The notes under the pieces are model-generated. The model was not told the origin of the DNA, made no database searches, and saw nothing but the letters and a program-made list of their open reading frames with translations. A DNA stretch of 8,228 bases from Paenibacillus sp. (lineage in GTDB: Bacteria > Bacillota > Bacilli > Paenibacillales > Paenibacillaceae): assembly GCA_029256665.1 (NCBI GenBank), contig JAQSXN010000143.1, positions 1 through 8,228 of the forward strand, given 5' to 3'. Both the position numbers and the translations under genes were made by a program. Below, piece after piece: positions 1-5,741 of this stretch (position 1 is its first letter; every line of letters starts with the position of its first letter).

Positions 1-2
1 AG

Positions 3-218
3 CTGTTCACGGCGTTGCAGCAGGCGAACATGTATAATGCGGCATCCCCGGCGCTTCGCCAGGAGTTGGACAAGCAGGCGCAACACTACAAGCAGACGCA
101 GCAGCAAACGAAACAATTCCTTCAGCAGAATCTGGGCGGACAGCAGCAATCCATGTACGTGCCGGCAGGTCAGCAACAGCAAGGAAGCCAAACACAGCAA
201 CAGTCTTACTTCAATTAA
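3..218 (+). CDS. Spore coat protein, Coat F-like (C-terminal part only)
   Basis: The reading frame is open from the first bases of the window and ends at TAA 216-218, so the true start lies upstream. About 71 residues are visible. The first part (LFTALQQANMYNAASPALRQ) followed by an amphipathic helix-like stretch with many Gln and Lys resembles the C-terminal end of the small Coat F-type spore coat proteins common in Paenibacillaceae. The last third is low complexity: Gln-rich runs ending in SQTQQQSYFN. There is no catalytic motif. A role in the outer layers of the spore is inferred from family resemblance only, since the N-terminal domain is not in view. The gene is followed by a small repeat relic and then an intrinsic terminator, so it probably ends its transcription unit. 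The alternative is an unrelated Gln-rich protein. Confidence 0.6.
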   Translation: MFTALQQANMYNAASPALRQELDKQAQHYKQTQQQTKQFLQQNLGGQQQSMYVPAGQQQQGSQTQQQSYFN

Positions 219-224
219 AGGAGT

Positions 225-258
225 GTTCAAAAAGTTTGGTTTTCAGTACTTTTTGAAC
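225..258 (+). repeat. 34-bp internally deleted copy of the GTTCAAAAAGT repeat
   Basis: Perfect 11-bp inverted ends, GTTCAAAAAGT (225-235) and ACTTTTTGAAC (248-258), enclose 12 bases. The first 25 bases match the left end of the full element at 3863 at 23 positions, including the internal CAGTAC, and then run straight into the right end. This is what an internal deletion of the 167-bp element would leave. It lies 6 bases after the coat-gene stop and before the terminator. Confidence 0.7.
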
Positions 259-265
259 TGCATCT

Positions 266-294
266 AAAGACCCTTCGGGGTCTTTTTCATTTTC
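266..294 (+). terminator. Intrinsic terminator after the coat gene
   Basis: Perfect 8-bp stem AAAGACCC (266-273) and GGGTCTTT (278-285) with a TTCG tetraloop, followed by a T-rich tail to about 294. It separates the coat gene from the Lrp-type regulator. Confidence 0.9.
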
Positions 295-296
295 CT

Positions 297-325
297 TTGC
301 AGGAACCCGCAATATCTTGTAAAAT
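297..325 (+). promoter_or_regulatory. Possible sigma-A promoter for the lrp-aminotransferase unit
   Basis: TTGCAG (297-302) and TAAAAT (320-325) are separated by 17 bases. The -10 box matches the consensus at 5 of 6 positions; the -35 box is weak (TTG only). It starts just past the terminator. A small hairpin, ACTCG-GAGG-CGAGT (336-349), lies in the leader directly before the ribosome site. No Lrp operator could be defined by eye. Confidence 0.4.
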
Positions 326-365
326 ATTCGTTATAACTCGGAGGCGAGTCGGAAGGAGTATGAAG

Positions 366-857
366 ATGACGGAACTACAGTTGAAAGTGTTGGAACTGCT
401 CAAGGAAGACGCCCGCAGGGACGCGGAGCTGATCGCGACGATGGTCGGCGCGCCCGCGGAGGACGTAAAGGAAGCCATCGCCGCGATGGAGGACAACCAT
501 GTCATCGTGAAATACGCGACCGTCGTGAACTGGAGCAAGGTGGACGACGAGAAGGTAACCGCTTTGATCGAGGTTCAAATTACGCCGGAACGAGGCAGAG
601 GGTTCGAGGGCATCGCGGAACGCATCTATTTGTATCCGGAAGTGAAATCCGTATATTTGATGTCCGGAGCTTACGATCTGCTGGTGGAGATCGAAGGGAA
701 AAACTTGAAGGAGGTCGCTTCCTTCGTGTCGAATACGTTATCGCCGATCGATGCGGTTCTGTCGACCAAAACGAACTTCATCCTCAAAAAATATAAACAG
801 GACGGCATCATCTTCGAAGAACACGAAGGTGACCATCGGTTGATGGTATCGCCGTAA
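366..857 (+). CDS. Lrp/AsnC-family transcriptional regulator (YugG/AlaR-like)
   Basis: A 163-residue protein with the two-domain layout of the feast/famine regulators. An N-terminal helix-turn-helix spans roughly residues 4-50 (LQLKVLELL, RRDAELIATMVG, VKEAIAAME). A C-terminal RAM ligand and oligomerisation domain spans roughly 65-145 (VTALIEVQI, VKSVYLMSGAYDLLVEI). I chose ATG 366 because GGAAGGAG (351-358) is 7 bases before it; ATG 360 has only one base of spacing, and TTG 297 falls in the promoter. The stop lies 19 bases before the start of an aminotransferase, so the two are almost certainly co-transcribed. The same gene pair exists in B. subtilis as yugG-yugH (alaR-alaT), where the regulator acts on the aminotransferase. 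By analogy this protein probably binds DNA and controls its own operon in response to an amino acid, which is inference. Confidence 0.9.
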   Translation: MTELQLKVLELLKEDARRDAELIATMVGAPAEDVKEAIAAMEDNHVIVKYATVVNWSKVDDEKVTALIEVQITPERGRGFEGIAERIYLYPEVKSVYLMSGAYDLLVEIEGKNLKEVASFVSNTLSPIDAVLSTKTNFILKKYKQDGIIFEEHEGDHRLMVSP

Positions 858-876
858 CGATAAGAAGGTGGCGGAA

Positions 877-2091
877 ATGATGAAAGAGGGACTGGAAGTG
901 ACCTCGGGACCTGATCGGCGGCAATCGATGAGCGAGTATTTGTCTCCGCTGGTCAGAGGCATCAAACCGTCGGGCATCCGTCGGTTTTTTGATTTGGTGA
1001 GCACGCGCAAGGATGTCATTACGCTCGGCGTCGGAGAGCCCGACTTCGTTACGCCATGGCATGTGCGGGAAGCCGCCGTTCACGCGCTGGAGAAGGGAAA
1101 GACGCAATATACGTCGAACGCCGGCATGCCGGAACTTCGCGAAGCCATCTGCCAATACTTGAATGATTCGTTCAATACCCCCTACAATCCCGCGAACGAA
1201 GTCATCGTGACGGTTGGCGGCAGCGAGGCGATCGATCTCGCGCTCCGCGCGCTGATCGCTCCCGGAGACGAAATCCTGATTCCGGAGCCTTGTTACATTT
1301 CTTATTCGCCTATTACGGCGCTCAGCGGAGGCGTTCCCGTCGGAATCGAGACTCATGCGGCAGACGAATTCAAGCTGACGGCGGAGGCGCTGCGGAAAGT
1401 CATCACGCCGCGGTCCAAGGTCCTTATCTTATGTTATCCGAGCAACCCGACGGGCGGCATCATGACTTACGAGGATTGGCTGCCGATCGCCAAGGTCGTG
1501 GAGGAAAACGATCTGATCGTCATCTCCGACGAAATCTATGCCGAGCTGACGTACGGTTCCAAGCATGTCAGCTTCGCAGCCGTGCCCGGCATGAAGGATC
1601 GCACGATTCTCGTCAGCGGCTTCTCCAAGGCGTTCGCGATGACGGGCTGGCGCATGGGCTATATGTGCGGGCACTCCGAGCTGCTTGCCGCCATGCTCAA
1701 GATCCATCAATATACCGTTATGTGCGCCCCGATCATGGCGCAATACGCGGCGCTCGAAGCGCTTCAGAACGGCATGGAGGAGAAGGACCGGATGGTGGAG
1801 TCCTACAATCAACGGCGGCGGCTCGTCGTGAAGGGCTTCCGCGATATCGGGCTCAAGTGCCACGAACCGCAAGGCGCGTTCTACGCGTTCCCTTCCGTCG
1901 CATCGACGGGCCTCAGCAGCGAAGTGTTCGCGCAGCGGCTGTTGGAGGAAGCGGGAGTCGCGGCAGTCCCGGGCGACGTATTCGGACTTGGCGGCGAGGG
2001 CCATCTCAGATGCTCGTACGCGACATCCGTTTCCCAGCTGACGGAAGCGATCGACCGGATCGGCAATTTCGTTCATAAGTTGAAGGGCTAG
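877..2091 (+). CDS. Class I/II PLP-dependent aminotransferase (YugH/AlaT-like)
   Basis: A 404-residue fold-type I aminotransferase of the aspartate/alanine group, normal length. Visible active-site elements, numbered from ATG 877, are SNPTGG with Asn190, SDEIY with Asp218 and Tyr221 for the PLP ring, GFSKAF with the Schiff-base Lys251, and LRCSY with the carboxylate-binding Arg378. The N-terminal VRGIKPSGIRRFFDL and GVGEPDF are typical of the subfamily that includes B. subtilis YugH and PatA. The reaction is transfer of an amino group between an amino acid and a 2-oxo acid in the cytoplasm; alanine as product is the best guess from the neighbouring Lrp-type gene. The start is ATG 877 or 880 (AAGGTGG upstream); GTG 868 lacks a spaced ribosome site and ATG 928 is a further option. 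A terminator follows directly. Confidence 0.88.
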   Translation: MMKEGLEVTSGPDRRQSMSEYLSPLVRGIKPSGIRRFFDLVSTRKDVITLGVGEPDFVTPWHVREAAVHALEKGKTQYTSNAGMPELREAICQYLNDSFNTPYNPANEVIVTVGGSEAIDLALRALIAPGDEILIPEPCYISYSPITALSGGVPVGIETHAADEFKLTAEALRKVITPRSKVLILCYPSNPTGGIMTYEDWLPIAKVVEENDLIVISDEIYAELTYGSKHVSFAAVPGMKDRTILVSGFSKAFAMTGWRMGYMCGHSELLAAMLKIHQYTVMCAPIMAQYAALEALQNGMEEKDRMVESYNQRRRLVVKGFRDIGLKCHEPQGAFYAFPSVASTGLSSEVFAQRLLEEAGVAAVPGDVFGLGGEGHLRCSYATSVSQLTEAIDRIGNFVHKLKG

Positions 2092-2100
2092 AGCAGACAT

Positions 2101-2140
2101 CAGCAGGTCGGGAGATTGTCCGGCCTGCTGTTTGTTATAT
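2101..2140 (+). terminator. Intrinsic terminator after the first aminotransferase
   Basis: An 11-bp stem, CAGCAGGTCGG (2101-2111) with CCGGCCTGCTG (2120-2130), contains one G-T pair and is followed by TTTGTTATAT. It begins 9 bases after the stop codon and closes the lrp-aminotransferase unit. Confidence 0.82.
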
Positions 2141-2153
2141 CGATGAGTGAACA

Positions 2154-2164
2154 ACTTTTTGAAC
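2154..2164 (+). repeat. Solo ACTTTTTGAAC repeat end upstream of pduO
   Basis: Exact match to the 11-bp right end of the element at 3863-4029, without the rest of the element. It lies 11 bases upstream of the AGGAGA ribosome site of the next gene. The full element shows nearly the same spacing upstream of the YusI-like gene, so it may be a relic of an element or a shared leader motif. Confidence 0.45.
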
Positions 2165-2192
2165 AACCACTAATAGGAGAGGAGCGGGGAAG

Positions 2193-2783
2193 ATGCAATT
2201 GTATACGAGAACGGGAGATAAGGGAGAAACTTCGCTTATCGGAGGCAGAGTGCGCAAGGACGATGCCCGCGTCGAAGCCTACGGCACGATCGACGAGCTC
2301 AACAGCTTTGTCGGAGCCGCGGCGGCGGAAGCGGCAAGACATGAGCGGCTGCGCGAGCTGGCAGGCAGGCTGATCGATATTCAGCAGGAGCTGTTCGATT
2401 GCGGCTCCGACTTGGCTTATGCCCAGGCGGGTGTCCCGTTCAAGATGGACGGTTCTCCGGCGGAGCGGCTGGAGCGGTGGATGGACGGGTACGTGGCGGA
2501 GTCGCCGGAAATCACGAAATTTATTTTGCCTGGCGGAAGCGCGGCTTCCTCTTCGCTGCATGTCTGCCGGACGGTATGCCGGCGCGCGGAACGGCGCGTC
2601 GTGACGCTCGCAGGAGAACATCCCGTTAACGGGGACGTGCTGATCTATCTGAATCGGCTGTCCGACTTCCTGTTCGCGGCAGCGCGGTACGCGAACGCTA
2701 AGCTTGGAGAACCCGACACGGAGTACGTTCGGAGCGCGGACGTGTTCCGCAAGGCCAAAGGGAAAACTGAACGGAAGAAATGA
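2193..2783 (+). CDS. pduO: PduO-type ATP:cob(I)alamin adenosyltransferase (YvqK-like)
   Basis: A 196-residue protein matching the PduO/MMAB family along its whole length. It transfers the adenosyl group of ATP to cob(I)alamin, giving coenzyme B12 in the cytoplasm. Family signatures are visible: YTRTGDKGETSL at residues 4-15 (ATP-binding loop), GTIDELNSFVG, QQELFDCGSDLA, LPGGS, RRAERR at 130-135 and YLNRLSDFLF at 152-161. ATG 2193 is preceded by AGGAGAGGAGCGGGGA, a strong ribosome site. No cobalamin riboswitch fits in the 100 bases upstream, which hold a terminator and a repeat end. The stop codon touches the start of a pseudouridine synthase, so the two are expressed together, although no functional link is known to me. 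No B12-dependent enzyme is in view, so the use of the cofactor cannot be read from this window. Confidence 0.93.
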   Translation: MQLYTRTGDKGETSLIGGRVRKDDARVEAYGTIDELNSFVGAAAAEAARHERLRELAGRLIDIQQELFDCGSDLAYAQAGVPFKMDGSPAERLERWMDGYVAESPEITKFILPGGSAASSSLHVCRTVCRRAERRVVTLAGEHPVNGDVLIYLNRLSDFLFAAARYANAKLGEPDTEYVRSADVFRKAKGKTERKK

Positions 2784-2786
2784 GTG

Positions 2787-3773
2787 ATGAGGTTGCTGGA
2801 TAACATGTATTATCCACCGCTGGAAGTCGTGGTCGAAGCGGTGGATGCCGGCAAGGAAGTCCGGACGGTGCTGGAGAGGCGCCTCGGCGTATCCCGCAAG
2901 CTGCTGTCGCAGGTCAAGCTGACGGAGCATGGCCTTACGCTGAACGAAGAACGGGTGTACACATCGGCCAAGGTGAGCGAGGGAGACGTGATCCGGCTGC
3001 GCATGGAGCGGGAGGAGTCGGACGACATCCTGCCGGAGGATATCCCGATCGAAATCGTCTACGAGGACGATAGCCTGCTAATCGTCAACAAACCGGCCGG
3101 CATGGTCGTTCATCCAACGCATGGGCATTATACCGGAACGCTCGCGAACGCGGTCGTCTACCATTGGAAGGAGCGCGGCGAGCGCGTGCGCTTCCGGCCG
3201 ATCCATCGGCTGGACGAAGAGACGTCAGGGCTCGTCGCCATCGCGAAGACGGGGTATGTCCATCAGCAAGTATCCGAGCAGCTGCAAGCCGGAGAAGTGG
3301 ACAAACGTTATCGCGCATACGTATATGGCCGGCCGGATCCCGTTAACGGCACCGTCGACGCGCCGATCGACAGGGATACGGAGCGGCCGCATCTGCGCGT
3401 CGTCCGTGCGGACGGTTATCCCTCCGTTACGCATTACGAGACGGCGGAGACGTTCGAAGCATGGCAGGACTCGGCGGAGAGCGGTGCCGCGGGATGGACG
3501 GCATCGGCGGTCAAGCTGAAGCTGGAAACGGGAAGAACTCATCAAATCCGCGTCCACATGCGTTATATCGGCTGTCCGCTCATCGGGGACAAGCTATACG
3601 GTCCGGACGGAGGCGGCGTCGAGGCGTGGGAGGCAACCGCAGGCAGGCATGCGCTCCATGCGGAGACGCTCAGCTTCGTTCATCCGCTGACGAAGGACAG
3701 GATGACGTGGCATGCGCCGCTTCCGTCCGAGCTGCTTCGTTTGGAGGAGACGCTTCGCCGACATGCCGAGTAA
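2787..3773 (+). CDS. RluD/RluA-family 23S rRNA (or tRNA) pseudouridine synthase
   Basis: A 328-residue protein that isomerises uridine to pseudouridine in structured RNA. Residues about 10-75 resemble a degenerate S4-type RNA-binding domain (VRTVLERRLGVSRKLLSQVK, VSEGDVIRL). The catalytic domain follows, with VYEDDSLLIVNKPAGMVVHP, the signature HRLDEETSG at 140-148 (catalytic Asp143), KRYRAYVYG, and the closing motif GRTHQIRVHMRYIGCPLIGD from 249. All core motifs of the RluA/RluC/RluD family are intact; it resembles the B. subtilis paralogues of the YjbO/YlyB group, but the exact target uridine cannot be read from the sequence. The pduO stop (2781-2783) is followed directly by GTG 2784 and ATG 2787. 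ATG with GGAAG nine bases upstream was chosen, and GTG 2784 is almost as good. Coupled translation with pduO is likely. Confidence 0.92.
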   Translation: MRLLDNMYYPPLEVVVEAVDAGKEVRTVLERRLGVSRKLLSQVKLTEHGLTLNEERVYTSAKVSEGDVIRLRMEREESDDILPEDIPIEIVYEDDSLLIVNKPAGMVVHPTHGHYTGTLANAVVYHWKERGERVRFRPIHRLDEETSGLVAIAKTGYVHQQVSEQLQAGEVDKRYRAYVYGRPDPVNGTVDAPIDRDTERPHLRVVRADGYPSVTHYETAETFEAWQDSAESGAAGWTASAVKLKLETGRTHQIRVHMRYIGCPLIGDKLYGPDGGGVEAWEATAGRHALHAETLSFVHPLTKDRMTWHAPLPSELLRLEETLRRHAE

Positions 3774-3779
3774 AACAAA

Positions 3780-3846
3780 CATTCAATATTCGATGTCGAG
3801 TAAGCTTCTAGGCATAACTTCGTAATGGGAAGCGGACTTTTTGAAC
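3780..3846 (+). repeat. Truncated tandem copy of the repeat (right end only)
   Basis: The 61 bases 3786-3846 are identical to 3969-4029, and the match extends back to 3780 with two mismatches. This is the right part of the 167-bp element, ending in ACTTTTTGAAC. It starts 7 bases after the pseudouridine synthase stop and is followed by a 16-base spacer and then the complete copy, which gives a direct-repeat period of 183 bases. Confidence 0.9.
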
Positions 3847-3862
3847 TGCCTTCAAGATGAAA

Positions 3863-4029
3863 GTTCAAAAAGTTCGGTTCTCAGTACCGAGAAGATGGAA
3901 GGCAGGTAGAAACAGAGGAACGGAGCGTAGCAGCGCTACGTGAGTACCGGAAGGTTCGGCTGCATTTCATATTCGATGTCGAGTAAGCTTCTAGGCATAA
4001 CTTCGTAATGGGAAGCGGACTTTTTGAAC
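3863..4029 (+). repeat. Complete 167-bp intergenic repeat with inverted ends
   Basis: The ends are GTTCAAAAAGT and ACTTTTTGAAC; the inverted match extends to 18 bases with 16 identities. Nested inside are ATGGAAGGCAG (3895-3905) opposite CTGCATTTCAT (3960-3970) and a perfect CGTAGC-AGC-GCTACG hairpin (3926-3940), so the whole element could fold into one long imperfect hairpin. No convincing gene is inside it. It looks like a miniature non-autonomous element or a REP/BIME-like repeat. I recall similar sequences in Paenibacillaceae intergenic regions but cannot verify that here. It ends immediately before the ribosome site of the next gene. Confidence 0.88.
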
Positions 4030-4052
4030 GACCAATGAGAGGAGAAATCGCG

Positions 4053-4427
4053 TTGAGCCAGGGGCAACAAGTAACCATCATCCTATATCCCAAATGCAGC
4101 ACATGCAAAGCGGCCGTGAAGTCGCTTAAGGAAAAGGGGAACGAGGTCGTTATTCGCGACATCAACGAAGAAACGCCAACCGCGGCTGAACTTAAGGCGC
4201 TTATGGGGCTCGGAGGCTTCGAGCTGAAGAAGCTGTTCAATACATCGGGCGAGGTGTATCGGGAATTAGGACTGAAGGACAAGCTGCCGTCGATGACGGA
4301 CGACGAGAAGCTGGAGCTGCTGTCGCGGCACGGCATGCTGATCAAACGCCCGATCGCGACGGACGGCAAACAAGTGACGATCGGCTACAAGGAAGATCAA
4401 TACGAAGAGGCCTGGGGGAAACGATGA
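4053..4427 (+). CDS. Spx/ArsC-fold thioredoxin-like protein (YusI-like)
   Basis: A 124-residue protein of the ArsC/Spx/MgsR family. A CSTC motif at residues 15-18 follows a beta strand (QVTIILYPKC); FNTSGEVYRELGLKDKLPSM and GMLIKRPIATDG are the other family signatures, and the C-terminal TIGYKEDQYEEAW closely resembles B. subtilis YusI. The family includes arsenate reductases and the RNA-polymerase-binding regulators Spx and MgsR. YusI-type members have no settled function, so redox activity through the CxxC pair is inference. TTG 4053 was chosen because GAGAGGAGAA (4037-4046) is properly spaced before it. The in-frame ATG 4035 lacks a ribosome site and ATG 4008 lies inside the repeat. The stop overlaps the next start as ATGA, indicating tight translational coupling to an aminotransferase. 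Confidence 0.88.
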   Translation: MSQGQQVTIILYPKCSTCKAAVKSLKEKGNEVVIRDINEETPTAAELKALMGLGGFELKKLFNTSGEVYRELGLKDKLPSMTDDEKLELLSRHGMLIKRPIATDGKQVTIGYKEDQYEEAWGKR

Positions 4428-5659
4428 AGCAGCTGCATACGAACAGATTCCGCGCGAATCGGCTTTCGCGGCTGGGGTCATCGATCTTCGCCGAGGTTGC
4501 GGCGTGGAAGCGGGAAGCGGCGTCAGGCGGGACCGATATCATCGATCTCGGCATCGGCAGTCCCGACCGGCCGCCAACGTTAAAGGTCCGGCAGGCTCTC
4601 GGCGAGGCCGCGCTGCGGGAAGATATGTACGCGTATCCCGCGACAAGCAGCGGCATGCCGTTCAAGGAAGCGGCGGCCGCATGGATGGCGTATCGATTCG
4701 GGGTGCAAGTCGACCCGGTGACCGAGATCGTGACGCTGATGGGCTCGCAGGACGGACTTGCCCATCTGGCCATGGCGGTTTGCGACCCCGGAGATACCGC
4801 CTTCGTCCCGGATCCCGGGTATCCGATCTACGCGGCTTCGATGGCGTTGGCCGGCGTCGAGCCCGTCTTTTTGCCGCTGCGCGAGGAGAACGGCTACTTG
4901 CCCGATCTGGATTCCATAGCGGACGAGAGATGGGATGCGGCGTCGTTTATCCTGTTGAATTACCCCAACAATCCATTGTCGGCGGTCGCGGACCTTAGCT
5001 TTTTCGAACGGCTGATCGCAAAGGCCCGCCGGCATGACGTGCTGGTCGTTCATGATCTCGCCTATTCCGAGATGGGCTTCGACGGTCTGGAGCCGCCGAG
5101 CGTTCTCCAGGTGCCGGGAGCCCTCGGGCAAGCGGTCGAGTTCCACTCGCTGTCCAAGAGCTTTAATATGGCGGGCTGCCGGATCGGGTTTCTCGTCGGC
5201 AATCGGGACGCGGTAGGCGCTTTGCGCGAGCTTAAGGGAAACATCGATTACGGGGTGTTCGATCCCGTGCAGGAAGCCGGAATCGCCGCGCTTCGCGAGG
5301 CCATGTCTCCAAACGGCGGACCAGCCTATCCCAAAGCGGGCGTTATTTACGAACGCAGACGGGACATACTGGTAGAAGCGCTGCGAGAGCAGGGGTGGGA
5401 GGTTGAAGCGCCGAAAGCCACGATGTTCGTGTGGGCCAAGCTGCCAGCGCTTCGCGACGAGAACGGCGACGACTGGAGCTCGAGAACGTTCTCGCGGCAT
5501 TTGTTGCGGCAAACGGGCGTCGTCGTCATCCCGGGAGAAGCGTTCGGCGCGGAAGGCGAAGGTTACGTTCGCATTGCCTTGGTGGAGGATGAAGACCGTT
5601 TGCTGGAAGCGGCGGCAAGAATCGGTGCATTTCTTAAGCGCCGCGATATGGTAGGATAG
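4424..5659 (+). CDS. DapL/MtnE-like PLP-dependent aminotransferase
   Basis: A 411-residue fold-type I aminotransferase whose motif order follows the LL-diaminopimelate aminotransferase (DapL) group and its relatives: DLGIGSPDRP, GSQDGLAHLAMA, VPDPGYPIY, LNYPNNPL (Asn183), VVHDLAYSE (Asp211, Tyr214), HSLSKSFNMAG (Schiff-base Lys245) and VRIALV with the C-terminal Arg. Two positions depart from the usual pattern I know: NPT is NPL, and the residue after Gly in the MTGW/MAGW motif is Cys (MAGCRIGF). The substrate cannot be assigned. Bacillales normally make diaminopimelate through acetylated intermediates, so a true DapL role is doubtful, and methionine-salvage (MtnE-like) or another 2-oxo acid are alternatives. 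ATG 4424 overlaps the YusI-like stop and has GGGGGAA upstream. No clear terminator follows before the exonuclease gene. Confidence 0.87.
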   Translation: MKQLHTNRFRANRLSRLGSSIFAEVAAWKREAASGGTDIIDLGIGSPDRPPTLKVRQALGEAALREDMYAYPATSSGMPFKEAAAAWMAYRFGVQVDPVTEIVTLMGSQDGLAHLAMAVCDPGDTAFVPDPGYPIYAASMALAGVEPVFLPLREENGYLPDLDSIADERWDAASFILLNYPNNPLSAVADLSFFERLIAKARRHDVLVVHDLAYSEMGFDGLEPPSVLQVPGALGQAVEFHSLSKSFNMAGCRIGFLVGNRDAVGALRELKGNIDYGVFDPVQEAGIAALREAMSPNGGPAYPKAGVIYERRRDILVEALREQGWEVEAPKATMFVWAKLPALRDENGDDWSSRTFSRHLLRQTGVVVIPGEAFGAEGEGYVRIALVEDEDRLLEAAARIGAFLKRRDMVG

Positions 5660-5701
5660 AAGAGAGTATGTGTTGGCAAACACGGGATCTAATTAATTGG
5701 A

Positions 5702-5717
5702 CCTTGCGCATGCAAGG
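5702..5717 (+). other. Small perfect hairpin before the ypcP ribosome site
   Basis: CCTTGC (5702-5707) and GCAAGG (5712-5717) pair perfectly around GCAT. It lies immediately upstream of AGGAGCGGGAG, without a T tract, so it is not a terminator. An effect on translation is possible but not shown. The rest of the 5660-5741 gap holds only a weaker GTGTT/AACAC stem and no clear promoter. Confidence 0.4.
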
Positions 5718-5741
5718 CAGGAGCGGGAGTTGAACTTACGC

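Noticed and set aside
3812..3826. ATAACTTCGTA in the repeat (also in the second copy) resembles a loxP arm.
   Set aside because: Only one arm is present, with no spacer and inverted partner, and it is part of a longer conserved repeat; coincidence.
225..4029. Repeated GTTCAAAAAGT-containing units as a CRISPR array.
   Set aside because: There is no regular series of short repeats and unique spacers, and no cas genes; copies are scattered and of different lengths.
3881..4369. Long minus-strand open frame across the repeat and the YusI-like gene.
   Set aside because: No ribosome site, Ser-rich shadow composition, and it runs through repeat DNA and antisense of a well-supported gene.
5481..5494. 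Perfect 14-bp palindrome CGAGAACGTTCTCG.
   Set aside because: It lies inside the aminotransferase coding sequence and is explained by its codons. The halves are oriented outward and do not match the SinR 7-2-7 box or the Gram-positive LexA box.
4580..5683. Long minus-strand open frame (367 codons) opposite the second aminotransferase.
   Set aside because: The plus strand has full aminotransferase motifs; the antisense frame has no recognisable domain and is a GC-codon-bias shadow.
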